DNA of 64,000 nucleotides, taken from the NCBI GenBank assembly GCA_905216025.1, contig CAJMSE010000012.1, positions 37,412-101,411 on the forward strand, given 5' to 3'. This document shows, one piece after another, positions 51,369 through 59,970 of this stretch (positions within the stretch are counted from its first letter, which is position 1; the number at the start of each line of letters is the position of its first letter). This DNA is from an uncultured bacterium (lineage in GTDB: Bacteria; Bacteroidota; Bacteroidia; Bacteroidales; Bacteroidaceae). The notes under the pieces were generated by a model. It was given only the letters and a program-made list of their open reading frames with translations, made no database searches and had not been told where the DNA came from. The position numbers and the translations under genes are program-made.

Positions 51369-54300
51369 TTATTTGATGATAACCTTCTTGCCATTGATGA
51401 TGTACATACCCTTTGCCAGTCTGCCCACAGCATCAGCATCTGCATTCTTCAGCAGCTGCGTGCCGCCGACAGTGTAGACATTGACCTTGCCGCCCTCGGC
51501 TGTCACGAAGTTACATATACCGTCCGTACCTACGACGTAGATATAGACAAGGTCTGTGCCGTTCACGTTATCCGGATCATCATCGAATGTGAGTGCTCCG
51601 GCTGGTATTGTCAGCGTGTAAGTGCCATGACGTGTGATAGCTCCATCAGCGAGAACTATGGTGATGACGTTGAGATCGCGTATATCCCAGTCTATCTCAA
51701 GACTTGCCTTATAGCTGTTTCCAGCCTCGTCAACCAGTGTGGGGTCGGCTGTGTATGTACTGCCCACAGACTTGTTGTTGGGTAATGTCACAATTATCTT
51801 GGCCGGAATCTCACTCACATTACCAGGAGCGGGAGTCAGTTCCACAACAAGCGGTTTTGCCGGAGCCTTTATTTCGTATGTTATGCTGGCAGCCTTGCTG
51901 AGTCCGCCGCTAAACTGCTCACCAAGCTCGAAGAAGTCTGCCGGCACTTCCACCGTATAGATACCGGGAGCGGTGACAGGCTCTTTCATCGTGATGGTTG
52001 CCCCAATGTACGGTCCCCACTCGTCGTCTGGATCAGGTACATACGTCACGTCGTCCTCGGTAAACTCAGCAATGAGCTCACGTGTTGTTCTGTTGTAGAC
52101 TGCTATCTTCTCGCTGTTGTTCCAGTTGGCACCGATGCCGCCGCTGTAAGAGAATGTTATTGTGCCAAGACTCTCCAGCGTAGACCCGGAGGCGGGGCTT
52201 ACCTCAAATTCAGGCTTGTTGAACTCTGACACGAAAGTAAGCTCAAACCATGTGTTCTCCTCGCTTCCGAGGATGACGCCTTCGCCGTTCTGCGTCTTGT
52301 TGAGGGCACGGCCGTCATCATCCTTGGCAAATATGTTGACGTTGAACCTGTCAAAGCTACCTATTACATATTCAGGGATTGTGACGGTCCACTGTGTACG
52401 GTCTGTGCTTGGCGCCACGGTGCAGTCCATGCTTGTGCCGCTACCTGTATTGACAACGGCTGTCATGGTCACAGGCGCACTGAACTCTATCGTTCGTGAG
52501 TTGTCTTCCGCTGACTCAAGCACGAAATTCTTGCTGATATCGGTTGTCATCACCACATCGCTGTATTCGTAAGCCTTCTTTGCTCCGTGGATGATAATCT
52601 CTGCTTCACCGACCGTAGGCTCGGCCTTACCCTGCATCTCTGCCTCTGTGCGCCATGCCTTGAGTGTGAATGTATAGTCCTTGCCTTCCATGAAAGACTC
52701 TCCATGCCACTCGATGGTAGCCCCGTCTTCAACAGGACCTGTTATATAACCCGACCTGACGAAATCGTCATCCGGGTTATCCACGCCACGTATCTCAAAC
52801 TCGGCATATCCTATTTCTGCGTCCTTATTGGTCTTGAGGGTGGATGATGTGCCTCTTGCCAGCACGCCAATGCTTCCGCCCATCATGCTGACATCCTCAT
52901 CTCCGTTGTGCCATACAAAGCTCTCGATAGTGAAATCTGAAGCTGTCAGGCCTGTGGTCGTAAACGTCTTGGTGAACTTGTCAAATGCCTCAGGCTCTAC
53001 GTCAGGAGTGAGTCCGTCCGGACGTTCTATGCCAGTGAGTGACACGGTGATGTCTGTATTCGCATCGGCAGAAATGTTAGGAACGGGAATGAGTATCGTG
53101 GTCTCGTTGCCTTCCTTGGTGATTGTGAGCTCGCCGAGCCCCAAAGTCTTGGTCTTCACCTCGCCGCCTTCGGTATACTTTATCTCCACACCGGTGAACG
53201 CAGCATTCTCACCTTCCGTCTCACTCAGCCACAGCTCTATATTCTTGGTGCTGCCGTTTATCACACCGCCAGTGCTGCCCATTACGGTCCAGTCTGTCAT
53301 GGGCTCATAAACCACATCCTTAAAATTATACTGATAGAAGAAAGAACCGAGGTTGCCCGATCCTGAGCCGTAAGCATAGTTTCCGTCCATGTCTTTCACA
53401 TTATTGACAGAGAGGGTTATAATGCCATAATTCGTGCCAGAAGCCACCATATCCTTTGCCCGGCGCAACTTGTCCTTCAGGTTAATCATGAGCATATTAC
53501 TCATAAGTGCCGTTGGAATGATGGTCTCCGAATAAGCTTCACTCGGGTTCTCTGCCTCAAAGTCTCCGTATGTCAGCGTGACAACGGGACGCATTCCCTC
53601 TGCCATGTTTATATCTCCGCTGAATGTAAGCGAGACGATGCCAGAGTTATCATCCGCCATGTAATATGAGCGGAAATTGCTCATTGCCGGCGTACCGTCG
53701 GGAGTATTTGACGAACTGACAACCTGAAGCGGCATCTTTCCGGCCTTATAGGTCACCTCTATAGCACCTGTGCCATTATAGAGCTTCGTCGGATCGGCTG
53801 TGGGAGCGACATTATTGAACTTCACCTTGATGTCGTCGCCCTCTTTCAGGCTTCCGTCCCGATAATACTGGTTTATCTTATCCTTTATATCCAAGGTGAC
53901 ATACGCTCCTTGCACAAAGGCCGAGACAACATCAGATCCCTGTCCGGCTGTGAGTTCCACTGCACCAATGCTTACGTTCTGATTAAACTTCAGTGCCACG
54001 ATGCCTGAACCGGCATTGAACAGACTGCCATCCGCCGGTTCCAGGTCGCTGAGCACCAGTGGCTCTGCCTCGGTGAGAAACTTCACTGTAATGTCGATTG
54101 TATTCATGATAAAGCCATTTCCTATATAGTAGGTCTTACCGGCTTCACAGGCAAACTGATATGCCATGTTCTGATAATCGCCGTTGAATTTGGGGGCAAT
54201 GCTTTCGTCTGGCTGAGTGAAAGTGGCATCAGTATATACCGAATAGTTTATCCCGCCAATGGACAGCGTTCCTTCAGACGGTGCGGTGAATATCCCGAAG

Positions 54301-54473
54301 AATCCGCCGAAAGACTCTACATGATATGTCTTTCCATTTTCAATGACCCACGGGTCTTCTTTTGTTCCTGAGCCTTCTGCACATACAGTGCCTATGTTGC
54401 CGACGGCTAACATCACTGCAAGTATCAGTGCATAGAGCATCCGGTTCCTTGTTTGTAAAAGTTTTGTTTGCAT
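51369..54473 (-). CDS. Large T9SS-secreted protein with repeated Ig-like domains
   Basis: 1034 residues. A signal peptide (LYALILAVMLAVGNIGTVCA) is followed by many beta-sandwich units of Big_5/SbsA type (LSDLEPADGSLFNAGSGIVA near residue 136, FEVSPASGSTLESLGTITFS near 750, LVVELTPAPGNVSEIPAKI near 890) and a C-terminal T9SS sorting segment (VYTVGGTQLLKN ... KGMYIINGKKVIIK). No catalytic domain is visible. It is acidic, rich in Thr, Gly and Asp, and probably an extracellular adhesin or structural protein. It is tandem with the Omp28-type protein, same strand, 113 bp apart. Confidence 0.83.
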   Translation of the reverse strand: MQTKLLQTRNRMLYALILAVMLAVGNIGTVCAEGSGTKEDPWVIENGKTYHVESFGGFFGIFTAPSEGTLSIGGINYSVYTDATFTQPDESIAPKFNGDYQNMAYQFACEAGKTYYIGNGFIMNTIDITVKFLTEAEPLVLSDLEPADGSLFNAGSGIVALKFNQNVSIGAVELTAGQGSDVVSAFVQGAYVTLDIKDKINQYYRDGSLKEGDDIKVKFNNVAPTADPTKLYNGTGAIEVTYKAGKMPLQVVSSSNTPDGTPAMSNFRSYYMADDNSGIVSLTFSGDINMAEGMRPVVTLTYGDFEAENPSEAYSETIIPTALMSNMLMINLKDKLRRAKDMVASGTNYGIITLSVNNVKDMDGNYAYGSGSGNLGSFFYQYNFKDVVYEPMTDWTVMGSTGGVINGSTKNIELWLSETEGENAAFTGVEIKYTEGGEVKTKTLGLGELTITKEGNETTILIPVPNISADANTDITVSLTGIERPDGLTPDVEPEAFDKFTKTFTTTGLTASDFTIESFVWHNGDEDVSMMGGSIGVLARGTSSTLKTNKDAEIGYAEFEIRGVDNPDDDFVRSGYITGPVEDGATIEWHGESFMEGKDYTFTLKAWRTEAEMQGKAEPTVGEAEIIIHGAKKAYEYSDVVMTTDISKNFVLESAEDNSRTIEFSAPVTMTAVVNTGSGTSMDCTVAPSTDRTQWTVTIPEYVIGSFDRFNVNIFAKDDDGRALNKTQNGEGVILGSEENTWFELTFVSEFNKPEFEVSPASGSTLESLGTITFSYSGGIGANWNNSEKIAVYNRTTRELIAEFTEDDVTYVPDPDDEWGPYIGATITMKEPVTAPGIYTVEVPADFFELGEQFSGGLSKAASITYEIKAPAKPLVVELTPAPGNVSEIPAKIIVTLPNNKSVGSTYTADPTLVDEAGNSYKASLEIDWDIRDLNVITIVLADGAITRHGTYTLTIPAGALTFDDDPDNVNGTDLVYIYVVGTDGICNFVTAEGGKVNVYTVGGTQLLKNADADAVGRLAKGMYIINGKKVIIK

Positions 54474-54519
54474 ATAACTATATTAAAAATTAATGATTAA
54501 ACATCGGAAAATACCAGTC

Positions 54520-54565
54520 AAAGCGTCCGGAACCCACGGAATCCGGTGGCTTCCGGCGCTTTTTT
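54520..54565. terminator. Terminator between the GH51 gene and the Ig-like protein gene
   Basis: A two-part stem: 54520-54532 with 54551-54562 (one bulged T) and inner ccac/gtgg (54534-54537 with 54546-54549). T-tract on the plus side, shorter on the minus side. It follows the GH51 stop by 17 bp. Confidence 0.75.
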
Positions 54566-54581
54566 CACAATAATGCTGTTC

Positions 54582-57167
54582 CTAAAGCATTATAACACGG
54601 AATGAATATGGAGGAAGATTCAATATGAGCTTCCCCTCTCCGTTCACCTTGCTGGTTCCGCGCTCCGGCTCGGCAGCAGCCTGTCCGGGCTTGCCGCTTA
54701 TACCCTCATACCTCACGACGTTGGCAATTGGAAGCCCTGATGCCTCTACGGCGAGGTTCAACTCAACGGGAAGCACGTTCGCAACCTTGAGGAATGCCTG
54801 CCCGGTCTTGCTGTCGCGCACCACACTGGCAGCCACGCGGTGACCGGCAATGCTGTCAATATCAATGGCCGAGGCCACATACTTGTTTCCTGAGTATGTG
54901 GAGAAGAGCCGCTGAGTCTCATAGCTCGGGGTCTTCTGCACCTTGTCGTTGCTGAAGTACATCATGTCCGGGCTCCAGTTGCTGTGTCCGTTCTTTGAAA
55001 GCAGCGGGGCGTAAGATGTCATGGTCACCACATCGGCATTTCGCTCGATGTTGCACAGGTGCACGGCCTCAGCCAGGGCGCAGTCTATTCCGCCCTTGCC
55101 CTGCCGTGCGGCATACTCTCCGAGATATACCTTCGGTCCCTTGCGGTCATAGTTGTCGTAGTAGGTCTGGTTGTTGAGGAACCATCCCACGCTCTCATAG
55201 TAATGCTCGTCGACCATGTCGAATACGCTGGCGTGCCTGTTGGCAAACTTCCATCCCTCGACGTAGTCTGCCGACGGATAGTGGAACGGACCTACCGTGC
55301 CGCACACGGTGATGTCGGGATAGCGCTCCTTTATGGCCTTGCATATCATCAGGCAACGCTCCTCGAAGTCAGTGGATATGATGTCTTCATTGCCTATCCC
55401 CACATACTTGAGATTGAACGGGGCGGGATGTCCGGCTTCTGCCCTCATCTTTGCCCACTTGCTCGTGGCGGGGTCGCCGTTAGCCCACTCTATCATGTCC
55501 AATATTTCCTGTATGTATGCCGGCATGTCTGCCATCGGAATGCCTCCCTGCTGACCGCCATATCCGTCCTTGTCGGGTGCCGAGTTCTGGCAGGGCACGC
55601 CCGCGGCAAGCACCGGCAGCGGCTCTGCGGCAATGTCTTCGCAGAACTGGAAATACTCGAAAAAGCCGAGGCCGCGTGTCTGGTGATAGTTCCATATATT
55701 TCTGTCGGGCACCCTGTCCTGAAGCGGGCCCACCGTGTGCCACCAGTGATAGATGTTGTCAAGTCCGTCGCCATGGCTCATACAGCCTCCGGGGAAGCGC
55801 ACAAACTTGGGATGCAAGTCGGCTATTGCCTTAGCTATGTCCCTTCGCAGGCCGTTCTTACGGCCGTTGAATGTGTTTCGCGGGAAGAGGCTTATCATGT
55901 CTACAGCCACTTCGTTAGCTTTCTCCGGCACAATCACGAGCTCGGCCTTTGCCGCATCCGAGCCGGCTGTCAGTTCTGCCTCATAGCGTGTCCACGCGCC
56001 ATCTGCGCCCTTTGTGGCAATTTTGGCCGATGCGACGGTCTTTCCGCCGGCCGTCAATGCTACGGTAAAGTTCTTAGCCTTGCCGCCCATATTGTTCACG
56101 TAGAACGAGAAGTCATATTTCTCTCCCTTTCTCAGCAGAATGCCGTCCCATCCTGAATTGAACAGTGTGTCGGACGTCAGCACAACATGATGCGGATTGT
56201 TCTTGCTCAAAGGGTTGGCCGAAGAAATCTTCAGCTCTGCTCCGGAAGTTCTCCAGGCCGTGGTGGCGGTCCATTCACGGCGGTCTTTTGAGTTGTATTC
56301 GAAATCGCGGTTCTGTATCAGTTCGGCATACAAACCGCCATCGGCAGCATAACTGATGTCTTCAAAGAACACGCCTACCAGCTTGTCGCTTATGTCTTTC
56401 TGACGCTTGCCGTCAATGCGCAGCGTGGCATTGACCGGCTTTGCGCCGAGCAGTTTCTTCAGTTTTCCGTCGTCGGCGAGCTTCTCTCCATTGAGCTTGT
56501 TCATTGCATCAATCTTCGCAAAGTATGCCCTTATTTCCTCAGCCAGACCGAGAGACACCGTCCACCGGTATCCGGCATACTCCTTGTCGCCTATGGTGAC
56601 TGTATCCCTGCCGCACTGCTGTCCGGCCTTGTCGTATTCCTCTGCCGTTGCCTGCACATCCTTTGTAAAATGGCGGAAGGCAGCATCCGTCACCGTCTTC
56701 CTCACGCTGCCGTCCTTTGTCTTGAACAGGACGGTGTAACGGCCTGTGCCGTCGGAAGATATCACCGGCGCGAAGCAGCCCTTTACAGACATGCGGGGAT
56801 AATCCTGAGGCCGCCAGGTCGTCAGGTCGTCGGAATATGCCACGGCAAAACAGGGGGAATAATCGTTAACCTGAAATACGGCGGCATAACCGCCCTTGTC
56901 GAGTTTCAGGATGAACGGCGAATACATACGTTTCTCCGAGCCCCAACGTGAATAGTCGGAGGAGAACAGCTGCCCGATATTCTCATACGCGCCGCCATCT
57001 GTCATATGGGCAACATGGAATCCGCCACGCTCACCCGGACTGTAAAAGAACAACTCTTCCTGTGGCCCTGCCTTCAACGGCTTCTTGCCGTCGGCCTTGC
57101 CTGCCATCACCGGAACACTTCCCGAGGCCACCAAGGCCAACGCCAGAATACTTGTTTTGATATTCAT
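54582..57167 (-). CDS. GH51 alpha-L-arabinofuranosidase with N-terminal extra module, exported
   Basis: 861 residues. A signal peptide (ILALALVASGSVPVMAG) is followed by an N-terminal module of about 200 residues with five-bladed-propeller-like strands (FFYSPGERGGFHVAHM, FILKLDKGGYAAVFQVND, FAVAYSDDLTTWRP) resembling part of a GH43-type fold, then a carbohydrate-binding jelly roll and the GH51 barrel: RFPGGCMSHGDGLDN near 455, acid/base Glu in GIGNEDIIS near 595 and nucleophile in VYLGEYAARQG near 670. It removes arabinofuranose from pectic or xylan side chains. It lies upstream of the T9SS proteins on the same strand. Confidence 0.9.
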   Translation of the reverse strand: MNIKTSILALALVASGSVPVMAGKADGKKPLKAGPQEELFFYSPGERGGFHVAHMTDGGAYENIGQLFSSDYSRWGSEKRMYSPFILKLDKGGYAAVFQVNDYSPCFAVAYSDDLTTWRPQDYPRMSVKGCFAPVISSDGTGRYTVLFKTKDGSVRKTVTDAAFRHFTKDVQATAEEYDKAGQQCGRDTVTIGDKEYAGYRWTVSLGLAEEIRAYFAKIDAMNKLNGEKLADDGKLKKLLGAKPVNATLRIDGKRQKDISDKLVGVFFEDISYAADGGLYAELIQNRDFEYNSKDRREWTATTAWRTSGAELKISSANPLSKNNPHHVVLTSDTLFNSGWDGILLRKGEKYDFSFYVNNMGGKAKNFTVALTAGGKTVASAKIATKGADGAWTRYEAELTAGSDAAKAELVIVPEKANEVAVDMISLFPRNTFNGRKNGLRRDIAKAIADLHPKFVRFPGGCMSHGDGLDNIYHWWHTVGPLQDRVPDRNIWNYHQTRGLGFFEYFQFCEDIAAEPLPVLAAGVPCQNSAPDKDGYGGQQGGIPMADMPAYIQEILDMIEWANGDPATSKWAKMRAEAGHPAPFNLKYVGIGNEDIISTDFEERCLMICKAIKERYPDITVCGTVGPFHYPSADYVEGWKFANRHASVFDMVDEHYYESVGWFLNNQTYYDNYDRKGPKVYLGEYAARQGKGGIDCALAEAVHLCNIERNADVVTMTSYAPLLSKNGHSNWSPDMMYFSNDKVQKTPSYETQRLFSTYSGNKYVASAIDIDSIAGHRVAASVVRDSKTGQAFLKVANVLPVELNLAVEASGLPIANVVRYEGISGKPGQAAAEPERGTSKVNGEGKLILNLPPYSFRVIML

Positions 57168-57198
57168 AATAAATATTGATTAATGTTAGTATGTCTGG

Positions 57199-57206
57199 CA
57201 AAGATA
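57199..57206 (-). promoter_or_regulatory. -7 box (TATCTTTG) for GH51
   Basis: Minus-strand TATCTTTG lies 32 bp upstream of the GH51 start. Confidence 0.65.
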
Positions 57207-57305
57207 CCATAAAAAAAGGTAAAAACCAAACTATTGCGTAAAGAATCGAGGCTCAGAGTGAAATCAGCAGCATCGTTTTGATTGATAACATCATCATCCC
57301 GGTAT

Positions 57306-57442
57306 GGACAGAGTCTTGTCTTTGTCCGTAGCCCGCAAGGGCTTTCGGATGGGAACAGAATGCCTTTGTCCATGAAATATGAATATCATATATCCACGTG
57401 AATAAGCCCTTACGGGCTACGGACAAAGACAAGACTCTGTCC
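57306..57442. repeat. 39-bp inverted repeat around a 59-bp centre (MITE-like)
   Basis: Arms 57306-57344 and 57404-57442 match at 38 of 39 positions. Each arm also contains the self-complementary block ggacaaag...ctgtcc. The 59-bp centre has no frame. No transposase is near. It looks like a small non-autonomous element or a large cruciform. Confidence 0.75.
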
Positions 57443-57533
57443 CTACTTGGTTTGTGACATGGGAATCAACTTTATCCGTTCTTCATGGATTTCCTGCTGG
57501 GCCGCTCCTGCTAAGCCGTGGCCCGGGAAACAA

Positions 57534-57568
57534 TAAAAAAACTGAGGGCGACCAACTGGCCGCCCTCA
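57534..57568 (-). terminator. Minus-strand terminator ending the candidate small RNA
   Basis: Stem tgagggcg / cgccctca (57543-57550 with 57561-57568) with inner cc/gg pairs, followed on the minus strand by AGTTTTTTTATTG. Confidence 0.88.
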
Positions 57569-57633
57569 ACCAACACAAAAACTAAACTAGACTTAACTAA
57601 AGCAATTAAAGATTTTCACAAACCCTCAATAGC
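57534..57633 (-). ncRNA. Candidate ~100-nt small RNA
   Basis: A perfect -7 box (57638-57645) with a TTG box 20 nt upstream starts a minus-strand transcript near 57633 that runs without any frame to the terminator at 57534-57568. The interior is U-rich with the string TTAAGTCTAGTTTAGTTTTTG. It is separated from aroC by its own terminator. It could be a free sRNA or an attenuated leader of the GH51 gene. Confidence 0.5.
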
Positions 57634-57637
57634 GATA

Positions 57638-57645
57638 CAAAGATA
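57638..57645 (-). promoter_or_regulatory. -7 box (TATCTTTG) for the candidate small RNA
   Basis: Minus-strand TATCTTTG preceded by TTG 20 nt upstream (inside the aroC terminator stem), the standard spacing. Confidence 0.65.
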
Positions 57646-57658
57646 CGCAGAAAAAATT

Positions 57659-57686
57659 AAAGCAGCAAGGATATTGCTGCTTTTTT
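57659..57686. terminator. Terminator after aroC
   Basis: A perfect 10-bp stem aaagcagcaa / ttgctgcttt with loop ggata, T-tract on the plus side and an AT-rich run on the minus side. Confidence 0.8.
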
Positions 57687-57771
57687 GCATTAAAATTCAC
57701 TTTTGTTATAGATTAATTACATTATTATATGTCGTGCGCGATCTTGCAGTCATATAGCGGTGTGTTTGCGC

Positions 57772-58845
57772 TTACATTGTGGCGGCCTTGCCGACGAGCC
57801 AGCAGTCGAGGATGGTCATGGCTGCCATGGCCTCTACTATAGGTACGGCACGGGGCAGCACGCACGGGTCGTGGCGTCCCTTTACGGTCAGCGTGGCCGG
57901 CGTACCGTCAGCGTTGACGGTCGGCTGCTCTGTCAGCAGCGTGGCCACGGGCTTGAAAGCCACGCGGAAGTAGATGTCCTCGCCGTTGCTTATGCCGCCC
58001 TGTATTCCCCCGCTGCGGTTTGTCGAGGTCCTGATGCGGTCTCCGTCGTTGACGAAGATGTCGTTCTGTTCGGAACCGCGGGCCGTCACGCATCCGAATC
58101 CGCCGCCATATTCGAATCCCTTGACGGCGTTGATGCTCAGCATTGCGGCGCCGAGTGCGGCGTGCAGCTTGCCCGCCTCCGGTTCGCCGAGTCCGGCGGG
58201 ACAGCCCTTTATCACGCATGTGATGATGCCGCCGATGGTGTCTCCGTCGGCCTTAACCTCACTGATGAGCTGCTCCATCCTCGCGGCAGCCTCACTGTCG
58301 GGACAGCGCACGGCGTTCGTCTCGGTCTTGCTGAGGTCGTGGCGGCGGTAGTCGGGGTCGATGGCGATGCCGCCCACCTGCGAGGTATACGCCTGAACAC
58401 TTATCCCGAGCTGGCTGAGGGCCAGCTTTGCCAGCGCTCCGGCCACGCAGCGGCTCACCGTGATGCGTGCCGACGAGCGTCCTCCGCCGCGGTGGTCGCG
58501 TATACCGTACTTGCTGTGGTATGTGAAGTCGGCGTGCGAGGGGCGGAAAACGTCACGCATGTTGTCGTAGTCGGAAGAATGCTGGTTGGTGTTTCTGACA
58601 ATGAACCCTATCGGGCATCCCGTCGACCTGCCCTCGAACACGCCGCTGAGAATCTCCACCCGGTCGGCCTCCTTGCGTCCGGTGGTGATTGCGCTTTGCC
58701 CGGGTCGCCGCCTGTCGAGCTCGCTCTGTATGAAATCAAGGTCGATGGCGATGCCTGCGGGCATGCCGTCGACCACTCCTCCCACGGCCGCGCCGTGGCT
58801 CTCGCCGAAGGTTGTCAGTGTGAATATCTTGCCAAATGTGTTCAT
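57772..58845 (-). CDS. aroC: Chorismate synthase
   Basis: About 357 residues, the usual length. AroC removes phosphate from EPSP to give chorismate, using reduced FMN. Signatures are TTFGESHGAAVGGVVDGMPAG at the N-terminus (in part, GESHGAAVGGVVDG), the conserved RSSARITVSR near residue 120 and the Arg/Asp-rich RHDPCVLPRAVPIVEAM at the end. Start set at MNTFGKIFTL; a longer frame of 39 extra residues starts inside the slyD gene tail and is not family-like. It lies 89 bp after slyD, probably co-transcribed. Confidence 0.96.
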   Translation of the reverse strand: MNTFGKIFTLTTFGESHGAAVGGVVDGMPAGIAIDLDFIQSELDRRRPGQSAITTGRKEADRVEILSGVFEGRSTGCPIGFIVRNTNQHSSDYDNMRDVFRPSHADFTYHSKYGIRDHRGGGRSSARITVSRCVAGALAKLALSQLGISVQAYTSQVGGIAIDPDYRRHDLSKTETNAVRCPDSEAAARMEQLISEVKADGDTIGGIITCVIKGCPAGLGEPEAGKLHAALGAAMLSINAVKGFEYGGGFGCVTARGSEQNDIFVNDGDRIRTSTNRSGGIQGGISNGEDIYFRVAFKPVATLLTEQPTVNADGTPATLTVKGRHDPCVLPRAVPIVEAMAAMTILDCWLVGKAATM

Positions 58846-58891
58846 TGCCGTTGTCTGTGGTTTCGTTTTCAGTTGTCTGTCAGCGTAGCTT

Positions 58892-58922
58892 CGGCAGCCG
58901 GAGACTTCCGTCGCGGCTGCCG
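58892..58922. other. Small hairpin between slyD and aroC
   Basis: 8-bp perfect arms cggcagcc / ggctgccg with a 15-nt loop and no T-tract. Possibly an mRNA-processing or partial attenuation structure. Confidence 0.4.
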
Positions 58923-58934
58923 GAGTCGTGTCTT

Positions 58935-59519
58935 TTAGTGGTGGCAGTGGCCGCAACCGCATTCGTGGTCGTCATGTCCGCCGCATCCTCCGCCGCAGTC
59001 GTCGCATCCGCAACTGCATCCTTCGCCGCTCAGACGGTTTATCATTCCCTGTATCTCGTCGGTCGTGGCCTCGCGGCTCTCGGCCACCTTGCCCTTGAAG
59101 TTCAGGGCCTTGCCAGCTAACGGGTGGTTGAGGTCCATCTTCACCTTGTCTTCACCGACGCTCAGCACGCGGCCGTAGAACCTGTTTCCGTCCTCATTCT
59201 GCAGCGGAACGATGGCATCCTTATATATATGTTCGTGGTCGAAGTGGCCGTTTATGCAGAACATCTCGCGGTCGAGGTCGAGCACGCGGGCCTCTTCATA
59301 GTCTCCGTAGGCCTCTTCCTTAGTCAGCGTGAAGTCGAAGTCGGCTCCCTGCTCCAGGCCGGCGATGTTTTTCTCGAAAGCCTCGAGGGTGATTCCGAAT
59401 CCGCTGATAAACTGGAACGGCCTTCCCTCGGTAGTCTCCTCAACCATGTTGCTCTCTCCGTTCTCCACCGTATACAGCTTGTAGTCTACGGCGATGTACT
59501 TGTTTCTGGGTGTGTCCAT
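58935..59519 (-). CDS. slyD: SlyD-like FKBP-type peptidyl-prolyl isomerase
   Basis: 194 residues. An FKBP core interrupted by an insert-in-flap chaperone domain (FQFISGFGITLEAFEKNIAGL, then REMFCINGHFDHEHIY), conserved MDLNHPLAGKALNFKGKV, and a C-terminal tail extremely rich in Cys, His and Gly (SCGCDDCGGGCGG ... GHCHH). In other bacteria this tail binds Ni2+ and other metals and links SlyD to hydrogenase or metal supply. It is upstream of aroC on the same strand. Confidence 0.92.
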   Translation of the reverse strand: MDTPRNKYIAVDYKLYTVENGESNMVEETTEGRPFQFISGFGITLEAFEKNIAGLEQGADFDFTLTKEEAYGDYEEARVLDLDREMFCINGHFDHEHIYKDAIVPLQNEDGNRFYGRVLSVGEDKVKMDLNHPLAGKALNFKGKVAESREATTDEIQGMINRLSGEGCSCGCDDCGGGCGGHDDHECGCGHCHH

Positions 59520-59631
59520 AATGTCTTCTGTATGCTTTTAAATTATTGTTTTATGCAGTCTTTCCCGCTTCCGGCAGTGTGCGTGCGTCTCCTCCGGCAC
59601 CCCTGTCCGCCGCGTGCGGGCATATAAAATG

Positions 59632-59639
59632 CAAAGATA
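59632..59639 (-). promoter_or_regulatory. -7 box (TATCTTTG) for slyD-aroC
   Basis: Minus-strand TATCTTTG, 113 bp upstream of slyD. Confidence 0.55.
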
Positions 59640-59826
59640 AGCATTTTAATCTATAAAACACCGCATGCGGCAGGATTTCTGTTGCTTCCCGTTGCGTTTT
59701 GGCGGAGTGTCTGTCATGGTGCTTTACGAAATGCGATAACATGCTGTTTCTTTGACTTACGTCAACAAAACCCAGCTGTGTGCGCAAACAATAATCAAAA
59801 ATCATTGTTTAGTTAGTAATCCGTCG

Positions 59827-59834
59827 TAACTTTG
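59827..59834 (+). promoter_or_regulatory. -7 box (TAACTTTG) for the small exported protein
   Basis: TAACTTTG with TTG at 59805-59807, about 20 nt upstream: a strong match to the Bacteroidetes promoter. Confidence 0.7.
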
Positions 59835-59883
59835 CACCGTCAGAACGACAAAGGGATAACACATTTAATGGTATTAGACTTTA

Positions 59884-59938
59884 AGGTAAAAAGATTTAGA
59901 ATTAGAGGAAACAAAGATTCAATTCAGGTAAAAAGATT
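59884..59938 (+). repeat. 13-bp direct repeats in the leader
   Basis: aggtaaaaagatt occurs at 59884-59896 and 59926-59938, exactly 42 bp apart, between promoter and ATG. Confidence 0.6.
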
Positions 59939-59970
59939 GTTTAACTAAAAGGAAAGAAAGGGTAACAAAG

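Larger units (their letters stand above)
57168..57771. other. 600-bp structured non-coding region between GH51 and aroC
   Basis: No gene. Contains, from left: the GH51 promoter box, a 39-bp inverted repeat (57306-57442), a strong minus-strand terminator (57534-57568), a promoter box (57638-57645), and the aroC terminator (57659-57686). Confidence 0.75.
59520..59970. other. Divergent region between slyD and the small exported protein
   Basis: A 450-bp gap. Left part carries the slyD promoter box, the right half a promoter (59827) and a roughly 135-nt leader with two 13-bp direct repeats (59884-59896 and 59926-59938). No gene seen. Confidence 0.6.
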
